Shown piece after piece: positions 17,139 through 26,589 of a stretch of 64,000 bases of DNA (its first letter is position 1; each line of letters opens with the position of its first letter). Source of the DNA: Streptomyces cucumeris (lineage in GTDB: Bacteria; Actinomycetota; Actinomycetes; Streptomycetales; Streptomycetaceae). The notes below the pieces were generated by a model, which searched no databases, was not told the origin of the DNA, and saw only the letters and a list, made by a program, of their open reading frames with translations. The position numbers and the translations under genes were made by a program. The stretch covers positions 74,849 through 138,848 of the forward strand of contig NZ_JANCLX010000006.1 in the NCBI RefSeq assembly GCF_024295805.1. The letters are read 5' to 3'.

Positions 17139-17605
17139 GAGCGACCTCCCCAGGTCAGCCGTCGGCCGGGGCAGCGGCCGCGAGGGCGCGTGCCCCGAAT
17201 GCTTCCCGTCCATCCCCCTTGGCTCACCCTTCCCCGCTTTGGCGCCCTTATGTCACCCGATGCATTGGCCGCATTTCCCTGGCAAATCCGCATATCACGC
17301 ACTACACCGTTATCGGTTTAAATCGGAAAGCAGTGACGCAGGTCACAAAGAAAGCCACCAATTGATCGATTTCCAGGCGGAGATCAACAGACGGCAACGG
17401 ATTCCACTGTGGCGTAACGTTTCTGACGGACATTCGGAAGTTTTCGCTCTCGCTCTCCGGAGGAGACCCGGCGCACAGAGTGACACCGGACGCGATGCCG
17501 GAGAACCGGTGCCTTGATCGAGAACCCGAGACCTTGTCGTGACCAAAACGATGTGTTTACTGTGCGGCTCTCGTCGCATTCCATGCGGCGGCCTCCTTCG
17601 CCGGA
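17139..17605. other. Long promoter region between the DUF4232 gene and the riboswitch
   Basis: No gene is supported here. The segment 17240-17400 is AT-rich for this genome and contains the Crp-like site at 17333-17346 described separately. It must hold the DUF4232 promoter (leftward) and the rpf-type gene promoter (rightward). Confidence 0.5.
17333..17346. promoter_or_regulatory. Crp-like binding site
   Basis: The sequence GTGACGCAGGTCAC fits the actinobacterial Crp pattern GTG-N6-GNCAC with perfect GTGAC/GTCAC arms. It lies about 270 bases upstream of the riboswitch start. cAMP-Crp control combined with a c-di-AMP riboswitch is known for rpfA in Streptomyces coelicolor, which supports the reading. 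Confidence 0.6.
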
Positions 17606-17797
17606 GCGCCGAGTCCTGCCGTCGGCTGAGGGGTAAAACGACGACCTGTCACGGCAGGAGCGGGGGAACCAGGTAGGTGCCGTACCGCGTGGACCGCGCG
17701 GCACGGCTTGGGGTGAAGACGCAGCACGAGGCCATGGCCCCGTGCGCCTGCGGCCGGGCAACTCCAGCCCGAACCCGACAGCTCACCTCGCAGGCGT
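17606..17797 (+). promoter_or_regulatory. Cyclic di-AMP (ydaO/yuaA class) riboswitch
   Basis: The conserved blocks of this class appear in order: GCCGAGTCCTGCCG (17608-17621), CGGGGGAACCAGGTAGG (17661-17677), TTGGGGTGAAG (17708-17718), GGCCGGGCAACTCCAGCCCG (17752-17771), then GAACCCGACAGCTCACCTCG (17771-17790). It ends about 18 bases before the start codon of the muralytic enzyme. In Streptomyces, c-di-AMP binding to this element lowers expression of cell-wall hydrolases of the Rpf type. Edges are approximate. Confidence 0.93.
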
Positions 17798-17799
17798 AG

Positions 17800-19008
<1,209 letters not shown>

Positions 19009-19080
19009 ACGAGGACTGAGCGGGGTCCGAACGGGGTCCGAGCGGCCCCGGCCCCGGCGGGCCCGGGGAGAAGACACCGG

Positions 19081-19117
19081 TGGGCTGCCCGGACGGCACT
19101 GTCGTCCGGGCAGCCCA
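19081..19117. terminator. Strong intrinsic-type hairpin
   Basis: Perfect 15-base arms (19081-19095 and 19103-19117, TGGGCTGCCCGGACG and its complement) flank a 7-base loop, 72 bases after the muralytic gene. No U-tract follows, as is usual in Streptomyces. It could also stop leftward transcripts from the DUF1876 gene. Confidence 0.75.
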
Positions 19118-19209
19118 GCATGTCCGGCGCGGCACCCTCATGCCACGGCGGACGGCCCCGCTTCCCCGCGGTCCTCATCGGTCGCGACGCCTGCCGCCGC
19201 GACCGGCGC

Positions 19210-19479
19210 CTACATCGTCAGATGTGCCTTGGTGTGCGTGAGTTCCTCGATGTCGCCACCCGCCTTGCCGATCAGCCGGTGGGCGAGGTTGCTCAGCGCC
19301 CGTGCCGCCGCGATCTCCTCGCCGACCCTCGGCTGTGCCGGGTCGTCGGGGTTGCGGTTGGCGCGGCCCTGGGCCAGCATCTCCGTGCCGTCGTGCATTC
19401 TCAGCCTGACCACCGCTTCGGTCAGGGGGCCGACCTCACGGAATTCCATCTGTATGTCGCATCCCACGATCGTCTCCAT
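19210..19479 (-). CDS. DUF1876 protein (Rv1738/Rv2632c type)
   Basis: An 89-residue acidic protein with the DUF1876 alpha/beta pattern: VGCDIQMEFREVGPLTEAVVRLRM, then GRANRNPDDPAQPRVGEEIAAARAL, then two helices. ATG 19479 follows GGAGG by 8 bases. The mycobacterial relative Rv1738 belongs to the DosR dormancy regulon and folds like a ribosome-hibernation factor; a role on ribosomes in resting cells is therefore plausible but unproven here. It is 17 bases downstream of a phosphoribosyltransferase gene, probably one transcript. Confidence 0.85.
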   Translation of the reverse strand: METIVGCDIQMEFREVGPLTEAVVRLRMHDGTEMLAQGRANRNPDDPAQPRVGEEIAAARALSNLAHRLIGKAGGDIEELTHTKAHLTM

Positions 19480-19496
19480 CACGATCACCTCCTGCC

Positions 19497-20159
19497 TCAC
19501 CTTCCAGGATGCGCCTCCCCCGTCTCTCCGGTCGACCCGGACAGCAGCTCCACCACCTCGGCGTCCCCGGTCTGGGAGAAGTCCTGGTACCACTCCCCGA
19601 CCGCCGAGAACTCCGGCGGTGCGAACAGGCACACCACCTCGTCCGCGTCCTCGCGCAGAGCCGTGACGGCGTCCGGCGGCGCCACCGGTACGGCCAGGAC
19701 GACCCGGGCCGCACCCTGGGCACGTGCCACCCGGCAGGCGGCGCGCGCGGTGGCCCCGGTGGCGATCCCGTCGTCCACGACGATCACCGTCCGGCCCTCG
19801 ACCGGGACGCGCGCCCGGCCGCGGCGGAACCGCCGCGCCTGCCGGACCAGCTCCGCCTGCTCGGCGCGCTCGACCTCCGCGAGGTCCTCCTCGGCGGCCC
19901 GGCTCATCCGGATGATCGCCTGGTGCACCACCCGTACCCCGCCCTCGCCGATGGCGCCGAAACCCAGCTCACGGTGGTGGGGGACGCCCAGCTTGCGGAC
20001 GATGATCACGTCCAGCGGCGCCCCGAGGGACCGGGCGACCTCGAAGGCCACCGGCACCCCGCCCCGGGGCAGCCCCAGCACCACCGGTTCCTCCTCGCCC
20101 AGCGGCCGCAGCGCCCCGGCCAGGCGCCGCCCGGCGTCCACCCGGTCATTGAAGATCAT
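19497..20159 (-). CDS. Phosphoribosyltransferase-family protein
   Basis: A 220-residue type I PRTase. The PRPP-binding loop VIVVDDGIATGAT is complete, preceded by the flexible-loop region and an N-terminal FNDRVDAGRRLAGAL typical of the family that is found alone or fused to erythromycin-esterase or hydrolase domains in actinobacteria. Two ATGs are adjacent (20162 and 20159). The base substrate is unknown. Its partner downstream is DUF1876; homologues of both occur among DosR-controlled genes in mycobacteria, so a resting-state role is possible. Confidence 0.85.
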   Translation of the reverse strand: MIFNDRVDAGRRLAGALRPLGEEEPVVLGLPRGGVPVAFEVARSLGAPLDVIIVRKLGVPHHRELGFGAIGEGGVRVVHQAIIRMSRAAEEDLAEVERAEQAELVRQARRFRRGRARVPVEGRTVIVVDDGIATGATARAACRVARAQGAARVVLAVPVAPPDAVTALREDADEVVCLFAPPEFSAVGEWYQDFSQTGDAEVVELLSGSTGETGEAHPGR

Positions 20160-20325
20160 CACTCACCCCGCTCACCCCCGGCACAAAGGCTCTCCTTCGA
20201 ATCAAGCGGACAATGCCCCGCGCCGCAAACGGGCCGGACCGCGGACCGGACCGCCCCCGCGCCCGGTCGCGTCCCGTCGCGTCCCGGTCCGCGCGCCTCC
20301 GCCGTCGTGGAGGCACCCTGGAGAC

Positions 20326-20565
20326 ATGAGGAACACGACGCATCCGGTCGAGTCCGGGTACCCCGTCTTCGTCGAGCCCTTCGACGCGGACAACCGCTAC
20401 CGGCGGGTGCGGCTGCGGGGCCTCGGCTCTGAACCCCTCGAACGCGAGGAGTTCGAGCCCACGGTCCGCAAGGCCTTCCCGGACATCGACTTCGACGATC
20501 CACAGCAGGTCCACTGGGCCGACCGGCCGGGACAGTGGCCGGCCTGGCACCCGGGCGAGGCATGA
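20326..20565 (+). CDS. Small conserved protein coupled to DUF72
   Basis: A 79-residue protein starting at ATG 20326, six bases after CTGGAG. It is rich in charged and aromatic residues (GYPVFVEPFDADNRYRRVRL; DIDFDDPQQVHWADRPGQW), lacks signal or membrane segments, and its stop overlaps the start of the DUF72 gene as ATGA. I do not recognise a domain. Tight coupling suggests joint function with the DUF72 protein. Confidence 0.7.
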   Translation: MRNTTHPVESGYPVFVEPFDADNRYRRVRLRGLGSEPLEREEFEPTVRKAFPDIDFDDPQQVHWADRPGQWPAWHPGEA

Positions 20566-21332
20566 CCGTCCTGGTCGGCACCTCGGGCTGGCAGTACAAG
20601 GACTGGCGGGGTGATCTCTACCCGGCCGACCGCCCGCAGCGGCTGTGGCTGGAGGAGTACGCGCATGCCTTCGCCACGGTCGAGAGCAACAACGCCTTCT
20701 ACCGGCTGCCCGACCGCGACCAGTTCGCCACCTGGCGGGAGCGCACCCCCGACGGTTTTGTGATGGCGCTCAAGGCCAGCCGCTACCTCACCCACATCAA
20801 GCGGCTGCGCGACCCCCAGGAGCCGGTGGCGCGGCTGATGGAGCACGCACGGGGCCTCGGCGACCGGCTCGGCCCCGTCCTGCTCCAGCTGCCGCCCACC
20901 CTGCGCGCCGACCCCACGCTGCTGGACACCTGTCTGGGCCGGTTCCCCGGCGGCACCCGGGTGGCGGTCGAACCGCGCCACACCTCCTGGTGGACCGATG
21001 AGGTGCGCGCGGTGCTGGAGCGGCACGGCGCCGCCCTGTGCTGGGCGGACAGCGGCTCACGCCCGGCCGCCCCGCTGTGGCGCACGGCCGGATGGGGCTA
21101 TCTGCGCTTCCACGGTGGCCGCGCCCACCCGGCCCCGCACTACGGCGCCCAGGCGCTGACCACCTGGGCGCACCGGGTGGCCGAGACCTGGCCGGAGGGT
21201 GCCGAGGTGTACGCCTACTTCAACAACGACACCGGCGGCGCGGCGGTGCACGACGCCGTCACCTTCGCCCGGTCGCTGTCCCGGCTGGGCCGGGAGGTCA
21301 GCCGTACGCCCTCCCGGCTGCCGGCGGCCTGA
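20562..21332 (+). CDS. DUF72 TIM-barrel-like protein
   Basis: A 256-residue DUF72 member: GTSGWQYKDWRGDLYP at the N-terminus, YAHAFATVESNNAFYRLP, FVMALKASRYLTHIKRL, VAVEPRHTSWW near the middle, and VYAYFNNDTGGAAVHDA near the C-terminus, all hallmark strings of the family. The fold resembles a TIM barrel and the acidic residues at strand ends hint at a nuclease or isomerase-like site, but no function is established. The coupled start at 20562 is preferred to 20535. Confidence 0.9.
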   Translation: MTVLVGTSGWQYKDWRGDLYPADRPQRLWLEEYAHAFATVESNNAFYRLPDRDQFATWRERTPDGFVMALKASRYLTHIKRLRDPQEPVARLMEHARGLGDRLGPVLLQLPPTLRADPTLLDTCLGRFPGGTRVAVEPRHTSWWTDEVRAVLERHGAALCWADSGSRPAAPLWRTAGWGYLRFHGGRAHPAPHYGAQALTTWAHRVAETWPEGAEVYAYFNNDTGGAAVHDAVTFARSLSRLGREVSRTPSRLPAA

Positions 21333-21373
21333 CCCGGCCCGCTGCCGCGCAGCGGCTCACTCCCCGCCGCGGC

Positions 21374-22198
21374 TCACTCCTTGACGGCGCCGCCCAGCAT
21401 CCCCTCGATGAAACGGCGCTGGAGCGCCACATAGACGACGACCACCGGCAGCGCGATGAGCACCGAGGCCGCCGCGAGCAGGGACGCGTCGGAACTGTGC
21501 TGCCCCTGGAAGAAGGCGAGCCCCAGCGGCACCGTGCGATGGGCCTCGTCGCTGACCATCACCAGTGCCATCAGGAACTCGTTCCAGGTCCACATGAAGG
21601 TGATGACGACCATGGTGGAGATCGCGGGCCGGCCCATCGGCACCAGCACCCGCCACAGGGTGGTCCAGGTGTTCGCGCCGTCGATCCGCGCCGCCTCGAT
21701 CACCGCCCGGGCGCTGCCCCGGAAGTAGGTGCGCATCCAGAACACACCGAAGGCCAGGGACTGCGCGGTCTGCGGCAGGATCAGCGCCCAGTAGGTGTCG
21801 GTGAGCCCGGCCCAGCGCAGATCGAAGTAGAGCGGGACGACCAGCGCCTCCTGCGGCAGGGTGAGCCCGATGACGAACAGGTAGAACAGCACGGTGGAGC
21901 CGGGGAAGCGCATCACCCCGAAGGCGTACGCGGCCAGTACGGCCAGCACCGTGGTGGCCGCCACGACGACCGCGGTGACCAGGACCGAGTTGCCGAGGTA
22001 GGTGCCGAAGTGGCCGCGGCTCCAGGCGTCGGTGAAGTTGCTCCAGTGCAGTCCGCCCTCGGGCAGCGAGAACCCGGTGTCCAGGGAGTCCGGTGAGCCG
22101 AAGGCCGTGGAGAGGATGCCGGCCACGGGGGTGAGCGCGATGACCGCGAACAGGGTCAGGATGCCGTAGGTGACACCGCGTTCCAGACGTGTGGTCAT
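21374..22198 (-). CDS. Sugar ABC transporter permease (MalG-like)
   Basis: A 274-residue permease of the CUT1 class with six membrane spans and the EAA loop EAARIDGANTWTTLWRVLVPMGRPA. ATG 22198 overlaps the upstream permease stop as ATGA. It is the last gene of the PfkB-importer operon. No ATP-binding subunit is encoded in the operon, so a shared MsiK-type ATPase elsewhere in the genome probably powers it (known for Streptomyces CUT1 systems). Confidence 0.92.
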   Translation of the reverse strand: MTTRLERGVTYGILTLFAVIALTPVAGILSTAFGSPDSLDTGFSLPEGGLHWSNFTDAWSRGHFGTYLGNSVLVTAVVVAATTVLAVLAAYAFGVMRFPGSTVLFYLFVIGLTLPQEALVVPLYFDLRWAGLTDTYWALILPQTAQSLAFGVFWMRTYFRGSARAVIEAARIDGANTWTTLWRVLVPMGRPAISTMVVITFMWTWNEFLMALVMVSDEAHRTVPLGLAFFQGQHSSDASLLAAASVLIALPVVVVYVALQRRFIEGMLGGAVKE

Positions 22199-23109
22199 GA
22201 CCGCCGCCCTTCGACGAGCCGGGAGACCGTGACGGTCAGGACGAAGATCAGCACGGTGAGGGCCACACCGACGGCGGCGGCCGAGCCGACCTGGTTGGTC
22301 TCGAAGGCCCGGTGGTAGACCTCGTAGGCGGGGACGGAGGTGGCGTTTCCGGGGCCGCCGCTGGTGGTGATGTAGATCAGGTCGAAGTTGCGCAGCCCCG
22401 CGATGATGGTCAGGGTCAGTGCCACCGCGATCTGCGGCCGCAGGCCGGGCAGGGTGACGGTGAGGAACTCCCGCACCGGCCCGGCACCGTCCATCCGCGC
22501 CGCCTCGTAGAGCTCCCGGGGGATCCGCTGGGCCCCGGCGAGGAAGAGGATCATGCACAGTCCGGTGCCGACCCAGGTGCCGACCACACCGACGGCGGGC
22601 AGCGCCCAGGTGTAGTCGCCGAGCCAGGGGCGGGCCAGTGAGCCGAGGCCCACGGCCCGGAGGGTGTCGTTGAGCAGTCCGTCCGGGGCGAGGATGGAGC
22701 GCCAGGCCACGCCGACCACGATCAGGGCCAGCACCTGGGGCAGGAACAGGACGGTGCGGAAGAAGGTCATCCCGCGCACCCGGACCCGGGACATCACCGC
22801 GGCCAGCAGCAGTCCGATGGCCACCGGCAGCGCCGAGTAGAACAGGAGCAGCAGCAGGGCGTGGGCGAACGGGGCGCGCAGCGAGGGGTCCCTGAACAGG
22901 TCCCGGTAGTTGTCGAACCCGGCCGGGGTGGCGACGCCGAGACCGTCCCAGTGCACGAAGGACAGCCACACCGACTGGCCGAAGGGGTAGAGCAGGAACA
23001 CGGCGTACACCGCGAGGGCGGGCAGGACGTAGAGGTAGCCGACGGCGCGGGGCTCACCGGGTGCCTGCCGCCGGTGGCCGCTCCTCAGCGCGGCGAGTCG
23101 GCGCTTCAT
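22195..23109 (-). CDS. Sugar ABC transporter permease (MalF-like)
   Basis: A 304-residue CUT1 permease with six membrane spans; the ATPase-docking loop is ELYEAARMDGAGPVREFLTVTLPGLRPQ. Both edges overlap neighbouring genes (23107-23109 and 22195-22198), indicating tight co-translation with the binding protein and MalG-like subunit. The unusually basic N-terminus (KRRLAALRSGHRRQ) is cytosolic. Confidence 0.92.
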   Translation of the reverse strand: MKRRLAALRSGHRRQAPGEPRAVGYLYVLPALAVYAVFLLYPFGQSVWLSFVHWDGLGVATPAGFDNYRDLFRDPSLRAPFAHALLLLLFYSALPVAIGLLLAAVMSRVRVRGMTFFRTVLFLPQVLALIVVGVAWRSILAPDGLLNDTLRAVGLGSLARPWLGDYTWALPAVGVVGTWVGTGLCMILFLAGAQRIPRELYEAARMDGAGPVREFLTVTLPGLRPQIAVALTLTIIAGLRNFDLIYITTSGGPGNATSVPAYEVYHRAFETNQVGSAAAVGVALTVLIFVLTVTVSRLVEGRRS

Positions 23110-24536
23110 CCGGTGCTCGCCGGGCCCGGCTTCGCCGCGTGGCGTTCACGCTGTTCCGTCATGAAGGGGCCGTAGTCCTGTTGGAGGGTGGTGGCCAGCT
23201 TCGCCGGTGAGGTCCTGCCGCTGACGACGCCCTGGAGGGCGGCCGAGAGGGTGTCGTAGAAGGTGGGTGTGGAGTAGTCCAGGTACGGCACGAGGCCGTC
23301 GGCGGCGCTGAGCCGCTTCCAGCCGTCGATCATCTGGCCGTCCACGGTGTCCGGGGCCACCGCGGCGGCGGCCTTGCCGGGGACGGCGGGCAGCACCCCG
23401 TGGCGGGTCATGACGTCGGCCGCGTGCTCGTCGGTGATGAAGTCCAGGTAGGCGGCGGCCACTTCGGGATGGCGGGAGCGGGAGGTGACCGACCAGGCCA
23501 GGCCCTGTCCGCCGGTGGTGACGGGGTCACCACCGGCCTTCGCGGGCGGCGGTGGCATCAGCCCCAGCTTGTCGCCCATGGTCTTCTTCAGATCGGCCAG
23601 CTGCCAGGTGCCGGTCAGCAGATAGGCGCCCTCGCCGGAGGCGAACTTCTTGGCCGCGTCGTCGTAGCCGAGGCCGTTGGCGCCCTTGGGCAGGTAGCCG
23701 CGTTCCATCCAGTCGGTGAGGGTGGCCGCGGCGCCCTTGGTGGCGGCGTTGTCGAAGCCGTCGCCGCGGCCGAGGACGGTGTCCCGGGTACCGGCGGCGT
23801 CGAGCTGGTCCTGGAGCACCCCGAAGGTGTGGATGGCCGGGTACTTGTCCAGGTTGCCGAACTGCACCGGCAGCTCACCGCGGTCCTTCAGCTCCGCCAG
23901 GCCGTCGGTGAGGTCCCGCCAGGTCTCCGGTGGTTCGAGACCGGACTTCTTCAGCAGGTCCTTGTTGTAGTAGAGCCCGATGTACTCACCGGTCTGGGAT
24001 ATCCCGTACAGCCGACCGGTGCCGAAGTCGGTGCCGTCGGCGGAGACCCGGTTCAGATTGAGCAGGGTGTTCGGGTAGCGGGTGTTCCAGTCGTAGATCC
24101 CGGCGTAGTTGTCCAGCGGGGCCAGCAGTCCGGCCCGGACGAAGGAGACCATATCGGGGTAGCCCTGGTTGGCCTGGATGACGTCCGGCGGGTTGTTGCC
24201 GGACACCGCCAGTTTCAGCGTGGTCTTCAGATCGGTGAAGCTGCGCGCCACCCGCTTGATCCGCACATTGGGATACTTCTGCTCGAACTCCTCGTTGAGC
24301 TCCGTCAGTTCACCGTCGGTACCGCCGCGGATCTCCTGGTCCCACACGGTCAGCGTGACCTTCCCGGCCTTCGCCGGATCCGGTACGGCGGTGCCCGCCC
24401 CGGCGCCGGAACCGGCGGCCCCCGAGCCGTCGGTTCCGGGTACACAGCCCGCGGCGAGCAGGACGAGGGCGGCGGTGAGCACGGTGGGCGCGGCTCTGGT
24501 GTGCCGTCGGCGCGCCCCGGTACCGGGGATTCCCAT
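23106..24536 (-). CDS. Sugar-binding lipoprotein
   Basis: A 476-residue extracellular solute-binding protein (family 1 type). ATG 24536 follows GGAGA by about 6 bases. The signal ends in lipobox LAAGC (Cys31), and the mature part starts with KVTLTVWDQEIRGG and carries IKRVARSFTDLKTTLKLAVSGNNPPDV, characteristic of CUT1 receptors. It supplies the sugar for the two downstream permeases. The kinase and GH4 enzyme nearby suggest a glucoside or disaccharide, but binding-site residues do not show which. Confidence 0.9.
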   Translation of the reverse strand: MGIPGTGARRRHTRAAPTVLTAALVLLAAGCVPGTDGSGAAGSGAGAGTAVPDPAKAGKVTLTVWDQEIRGGTDGELTELNEEFEQKYPNVRIKRVARSFTDLKTTLKLAVSGNNPPDVIQANQGYPDMVSFVRAGLLAPLDNYAGIYDWNTRYPNTLLNLNRVSADGTDFGTGRLYGISQTGEYIGLYYNKDLLKKSGLEPPETWRDLTDGLAELKDRGELPVQFGNLDKYPAIHTFGVLQDQLDAAGTRDTVLGRGDGFDNAATKGAAATLTDWMERGYLPKGANGLGYDDAAKKFASGEGAYLLTGTWQLADLKKTMGDKLGLMPPPPAKAGGDPVTTGGQGLAWSVTSRSRHPEVAAAYLDFITDEHAADVMTRHGVLPAVPGKAAAAVAPDTVDGQMIDGWKRLSAADGLVPYLDYSTPTFYDTLSAALQGVVSGRTSPAKLATTLQQDYGPFMTEQRERHAAKPGPASTG

Positions 24537-24577
24537 GGAGATCTCCTTCAGGCGGTGAGCAGGACCGGCGGGCGGTG

Positions 24578-25699
24578 TCAGGCGCCCCGGAAACCGATGG
24601 TGGGCAGGGCCCTCAGCCGTGGCCAGTCGCGCACTCCGGCCGGGATCAGGGCGGAGAGGAATCCGTAGCGGCGCGCCAGTTCGCGGGCGTCCGCGGCGCC
24701 GCCGCGCGCCGAGCGTTCGGCGCGGTTCCACCACACCGCCACCTCCGGCCAGCCGGGCGCGGCGAGCGACCCGCCGAAGTGCTGGACGGACAGGGCGGCG
24801 GTGAGGTTGGCGAAGGCGAGCCGGTCGGTGAGCGGCCACCCGGCGAGCGTTCCGGTCATGAACCCGGCCACGAACACATCACCGGCGCCGGTGGGGTCGA
24901 GCGCCTCCACGGCGAGCCCCGGCACCTCGGCGCTCTCCCCGGTGACCGAGTCGATGGCCACCGCGCCCTCGGGGCCCTTGGTGACGACGGCGATGGGCAC
25001 CCGTTCGGCCAGGGCCCGCACCGCCCGCCCGGGGCTGTCGGTGCCGGTGTAGCGCTGGGCCTCGGCCGCGTTGGGCAGGAAGGCATGGGCGTGGGGCAGG
25101 TCGGGGAGGGCGGCGAGGTCCCAGCGGCCGCTGTCGTCCCAGCCGACGTCGGCGAAGACCTTGCTGCCCTGGGCGTGCGCCAGGCCCACCCACTCCTGTG
25201 GCCGTCCCGGTTCGAAGGAGGCCACACAGGCGCGGGTGCGGGGCGGGGTGCCCGGCACGGCGGGCGGGGGCGCCGGGTGCTCATGGGTGACCATGGTCCG
25301 CTCGCCCTCGTACGCCATGGAGACGGTGACCGGGGAGTGCCAGCCGGGGACCCGGCGGGAGGGGGCGAGATCGACGCCTTCGCCGTTCTCCAGGCTCTCC
25401 CAGCAGTAGTCGCCGTAGACATCGGCGCCGAACGCCGCGGCCAGGGTGGTGTGCAGCCCGAGCCGGGCCAGTGCGGTGGCCATGTTGGCGATGCCACCGG
25501 GGCTGGAGCCCATCCCGCGCGCCCAGCTCTCGGTGCCGCGCACCGGAGCGTGGTCGAGCCCGGTGAAGATGATGTCCAGGAACACCGTGCCGGTCAGATA
25601 GACGTCGTGCACCGGGTCATCGGGGGCGCGCAGCGCCGCGAGCGGATCGATCGGGTGGATCGAGTGGATCGGATCGGGTGTTCCGGCCGTGGAGCTCAC
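24578..25699 (-). CDS. PfkB-family carbohydrate kinase
   Basis: A ribokinase-fold kinase of 373 residues from GTG 25699, seven bases after AAAGG; an upstream GTG at 25750 would add 17 residues but falls inside the likely operator. Visible are VYLTGTVFLDIIFTGLDHAPVRGTE, GSSPGGIANMATALARLGLHTTLAAAFGAD, and the catalytic/anion-hole motif DPTGAGDVFVAGF near the C-terminal third. It phosphorylates a sugar or glucoside hydroxyl with ATP. First gene of the operon with the importer, 41 bases before the binding protein. Together with the GH4 enzyme it implies phosphorylation of the imported sugar inside the cell. Confidence 0.88.
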   Translation of the reverse strand: MSSTAGTPDPIHSIHPIDPLAALRAPDDPVHDVYLTGTVFLDIIFTGLDHAPVRGTESWARGMGSSPGGIANMATALARLGLHTTLAAAFGADVYGDYCWESLENGEGVDLAPSRRVPGWHSPVTVSMAYEGERTMVTHEHPAPPPAVPGTPPRTRACVASFEPGRPQEWVGLAHAQGSKVFADVGWDDSGRWDLAALPDLPHAHAFLPNAAEAQRYTGTDSPGRAVRALAERVPIAVVTKGPEGAVAIDSVTGESAEVPGLAVEALDPTGAGDVFVAGFMTGTLAGWPLTDRLAFANLTAALSVQHFGGSLAAPGWPEVAVWWNRAERSARGGAADARELARRYGFLSALIPAGVRDWPRLRALPTIGFRGA

Positions 25700-25740
25700 C
25701 AACGCGCCTTTCTCTGAGTCGGGGGAAGGTGTTCCAGATG

Positions 25741-25808
25741 TGAGCGACACCTTGCACCCGCCTGACGACTAATGCAAGAGGTCGGTCACACTCGCGCAGA
25801 GTCGCTCA
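25741..25808. promoter_or_regulatory. Nested inverted repeats in the divergent kinase/DeoR promoter
   Basis: TGAGCGAC (25741-25748) pairs with GTCGCTCA (25801-25808), and inside it CTTGCA (25751-25756) pairs with TGCAAG (25773-25778). Such paired half-sites between divergent genes suit a DeoR-family repressor acting on both operons. Confidence 0.5.
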
Positions 25809-25815
25809 TGTGGAG

Positions 25816-25821
25816 TAGGTT
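25816..25821 (+). promoter_or_regulatory. -10 element TAGGTT giving a probable leaderless DeoR mRNA
   Basis: TAGGTT is followed by exactly six bases and then ATG 25828. In Streptomyces this spacing puts the transcription start on the A of the start codon. The lack of a well-placed ribosome site agrees. Confidence 0.5.
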
Positions 25822-25827
25822 TCCCCC

Positions 25828-26589
25828 ATGCTGCGAGAGACCCGCCACGAGAAGCTGCTGAGCATCCTCGGCGAGGAGGGCGTGCTGCCCATCGGGGAGA
25901 TCGCATCGCGTCTGGGCATCAGCGAGGCCACCGCCCGCCGGGACATCACCGAGCTGGGCCGCGCCGGGCGGCTCACCCGGGTCTACGGCGGCGCGGTGGC
26001 CGCCCCCAGCCCGGACGAGGAGCGCCCGTTCAGCGAGGTGGCGGTCGACGACCTGGCCGAGAAGCAGGCCGTGGCCCACCGGGCGGCGGAGCTGGTGGCG
26101 GACGGCGATGTGGTGCTGCTGGACATCGGCACCACCACCCTCCAGCTCGCCAAGCAGCTACGGGGACGGCCGGTCACCATCGTGACCAGCAATCTCGCCG
26201 TCTACGACGAACTGCGCGACGACCCGCGGGTCACACTGATCCTGCTCGGCGGGCAGGTCCGCGCCAACTACCGGTCGGTGGTGGGCTTCCTCACCGAGTC
26301 CAACATCCGGCAGCTGCACGTGGGCCGTCTCTTCCTCGGCGCGAGCGGGGTGCTGCCGGACGGCAGCGTGCTGGACAGCACCCATGTGGAAGTGCCGGTG
26401 AAACGGGCCATGCTCGAGGCCACCCGTGAGGTGGTGCTGCTGGTCACCACGGGCAAGTTCCCCGGCGAGACCGGCCTCGCCCGGATCTGCGGGCCCCGGC
26501 AGATCGACACCCTGATCACCAATACGAGATCCGATCCGGCGACGCTCGATGTGTTCCGCGAGGCCGATGTGGAGGTACTGACGGTATGA
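25828..26589 (+). CDS. DeoR-family transcriptional regulator
   Basis: A 253-residue regulator: N-terminal helix-turn-helix (KLLSILGEEGVLPIGEIASRLGISEATARRDI, about 6-38) with the conserved wing RVYGGAV, and a C-terminal sugar-phosphate sensor of the ISOCOT fold (LLDIGTTTLQLAKQL, VTSNLAVYDEL, LLGGQVRANYRSVVG, FLGASGV). Ligand is probably the phosphorylated sugar made by the PfkB kinase. Its stop overlaps the GH4 start (26586) as ATGA. It likely represses both its own operon and the divergent kinase-importer operon. Confidence 0.9.
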   Translation: MLRETRHEKLLSILGEEGVLPIGEIASRLGISEATARRDITELGRAGRLTRVYGGAVAAPSPDEERPFSEVAVDDLAEKQAVAHRAAELVADGDVVLLDIGTTTLQLAKQLRGRPVTIVTSNLAVYDELRDDPRVTLILLGGQVRANYRSVVGFLTESNIRQLHVGRLFLGASGVLPDGSVLDSTHVEVPVKRAMLEATREVVLLVTTGKFPGETGLARICGPRQIDTLITNTRSDPATLDVFREADVEVLTV

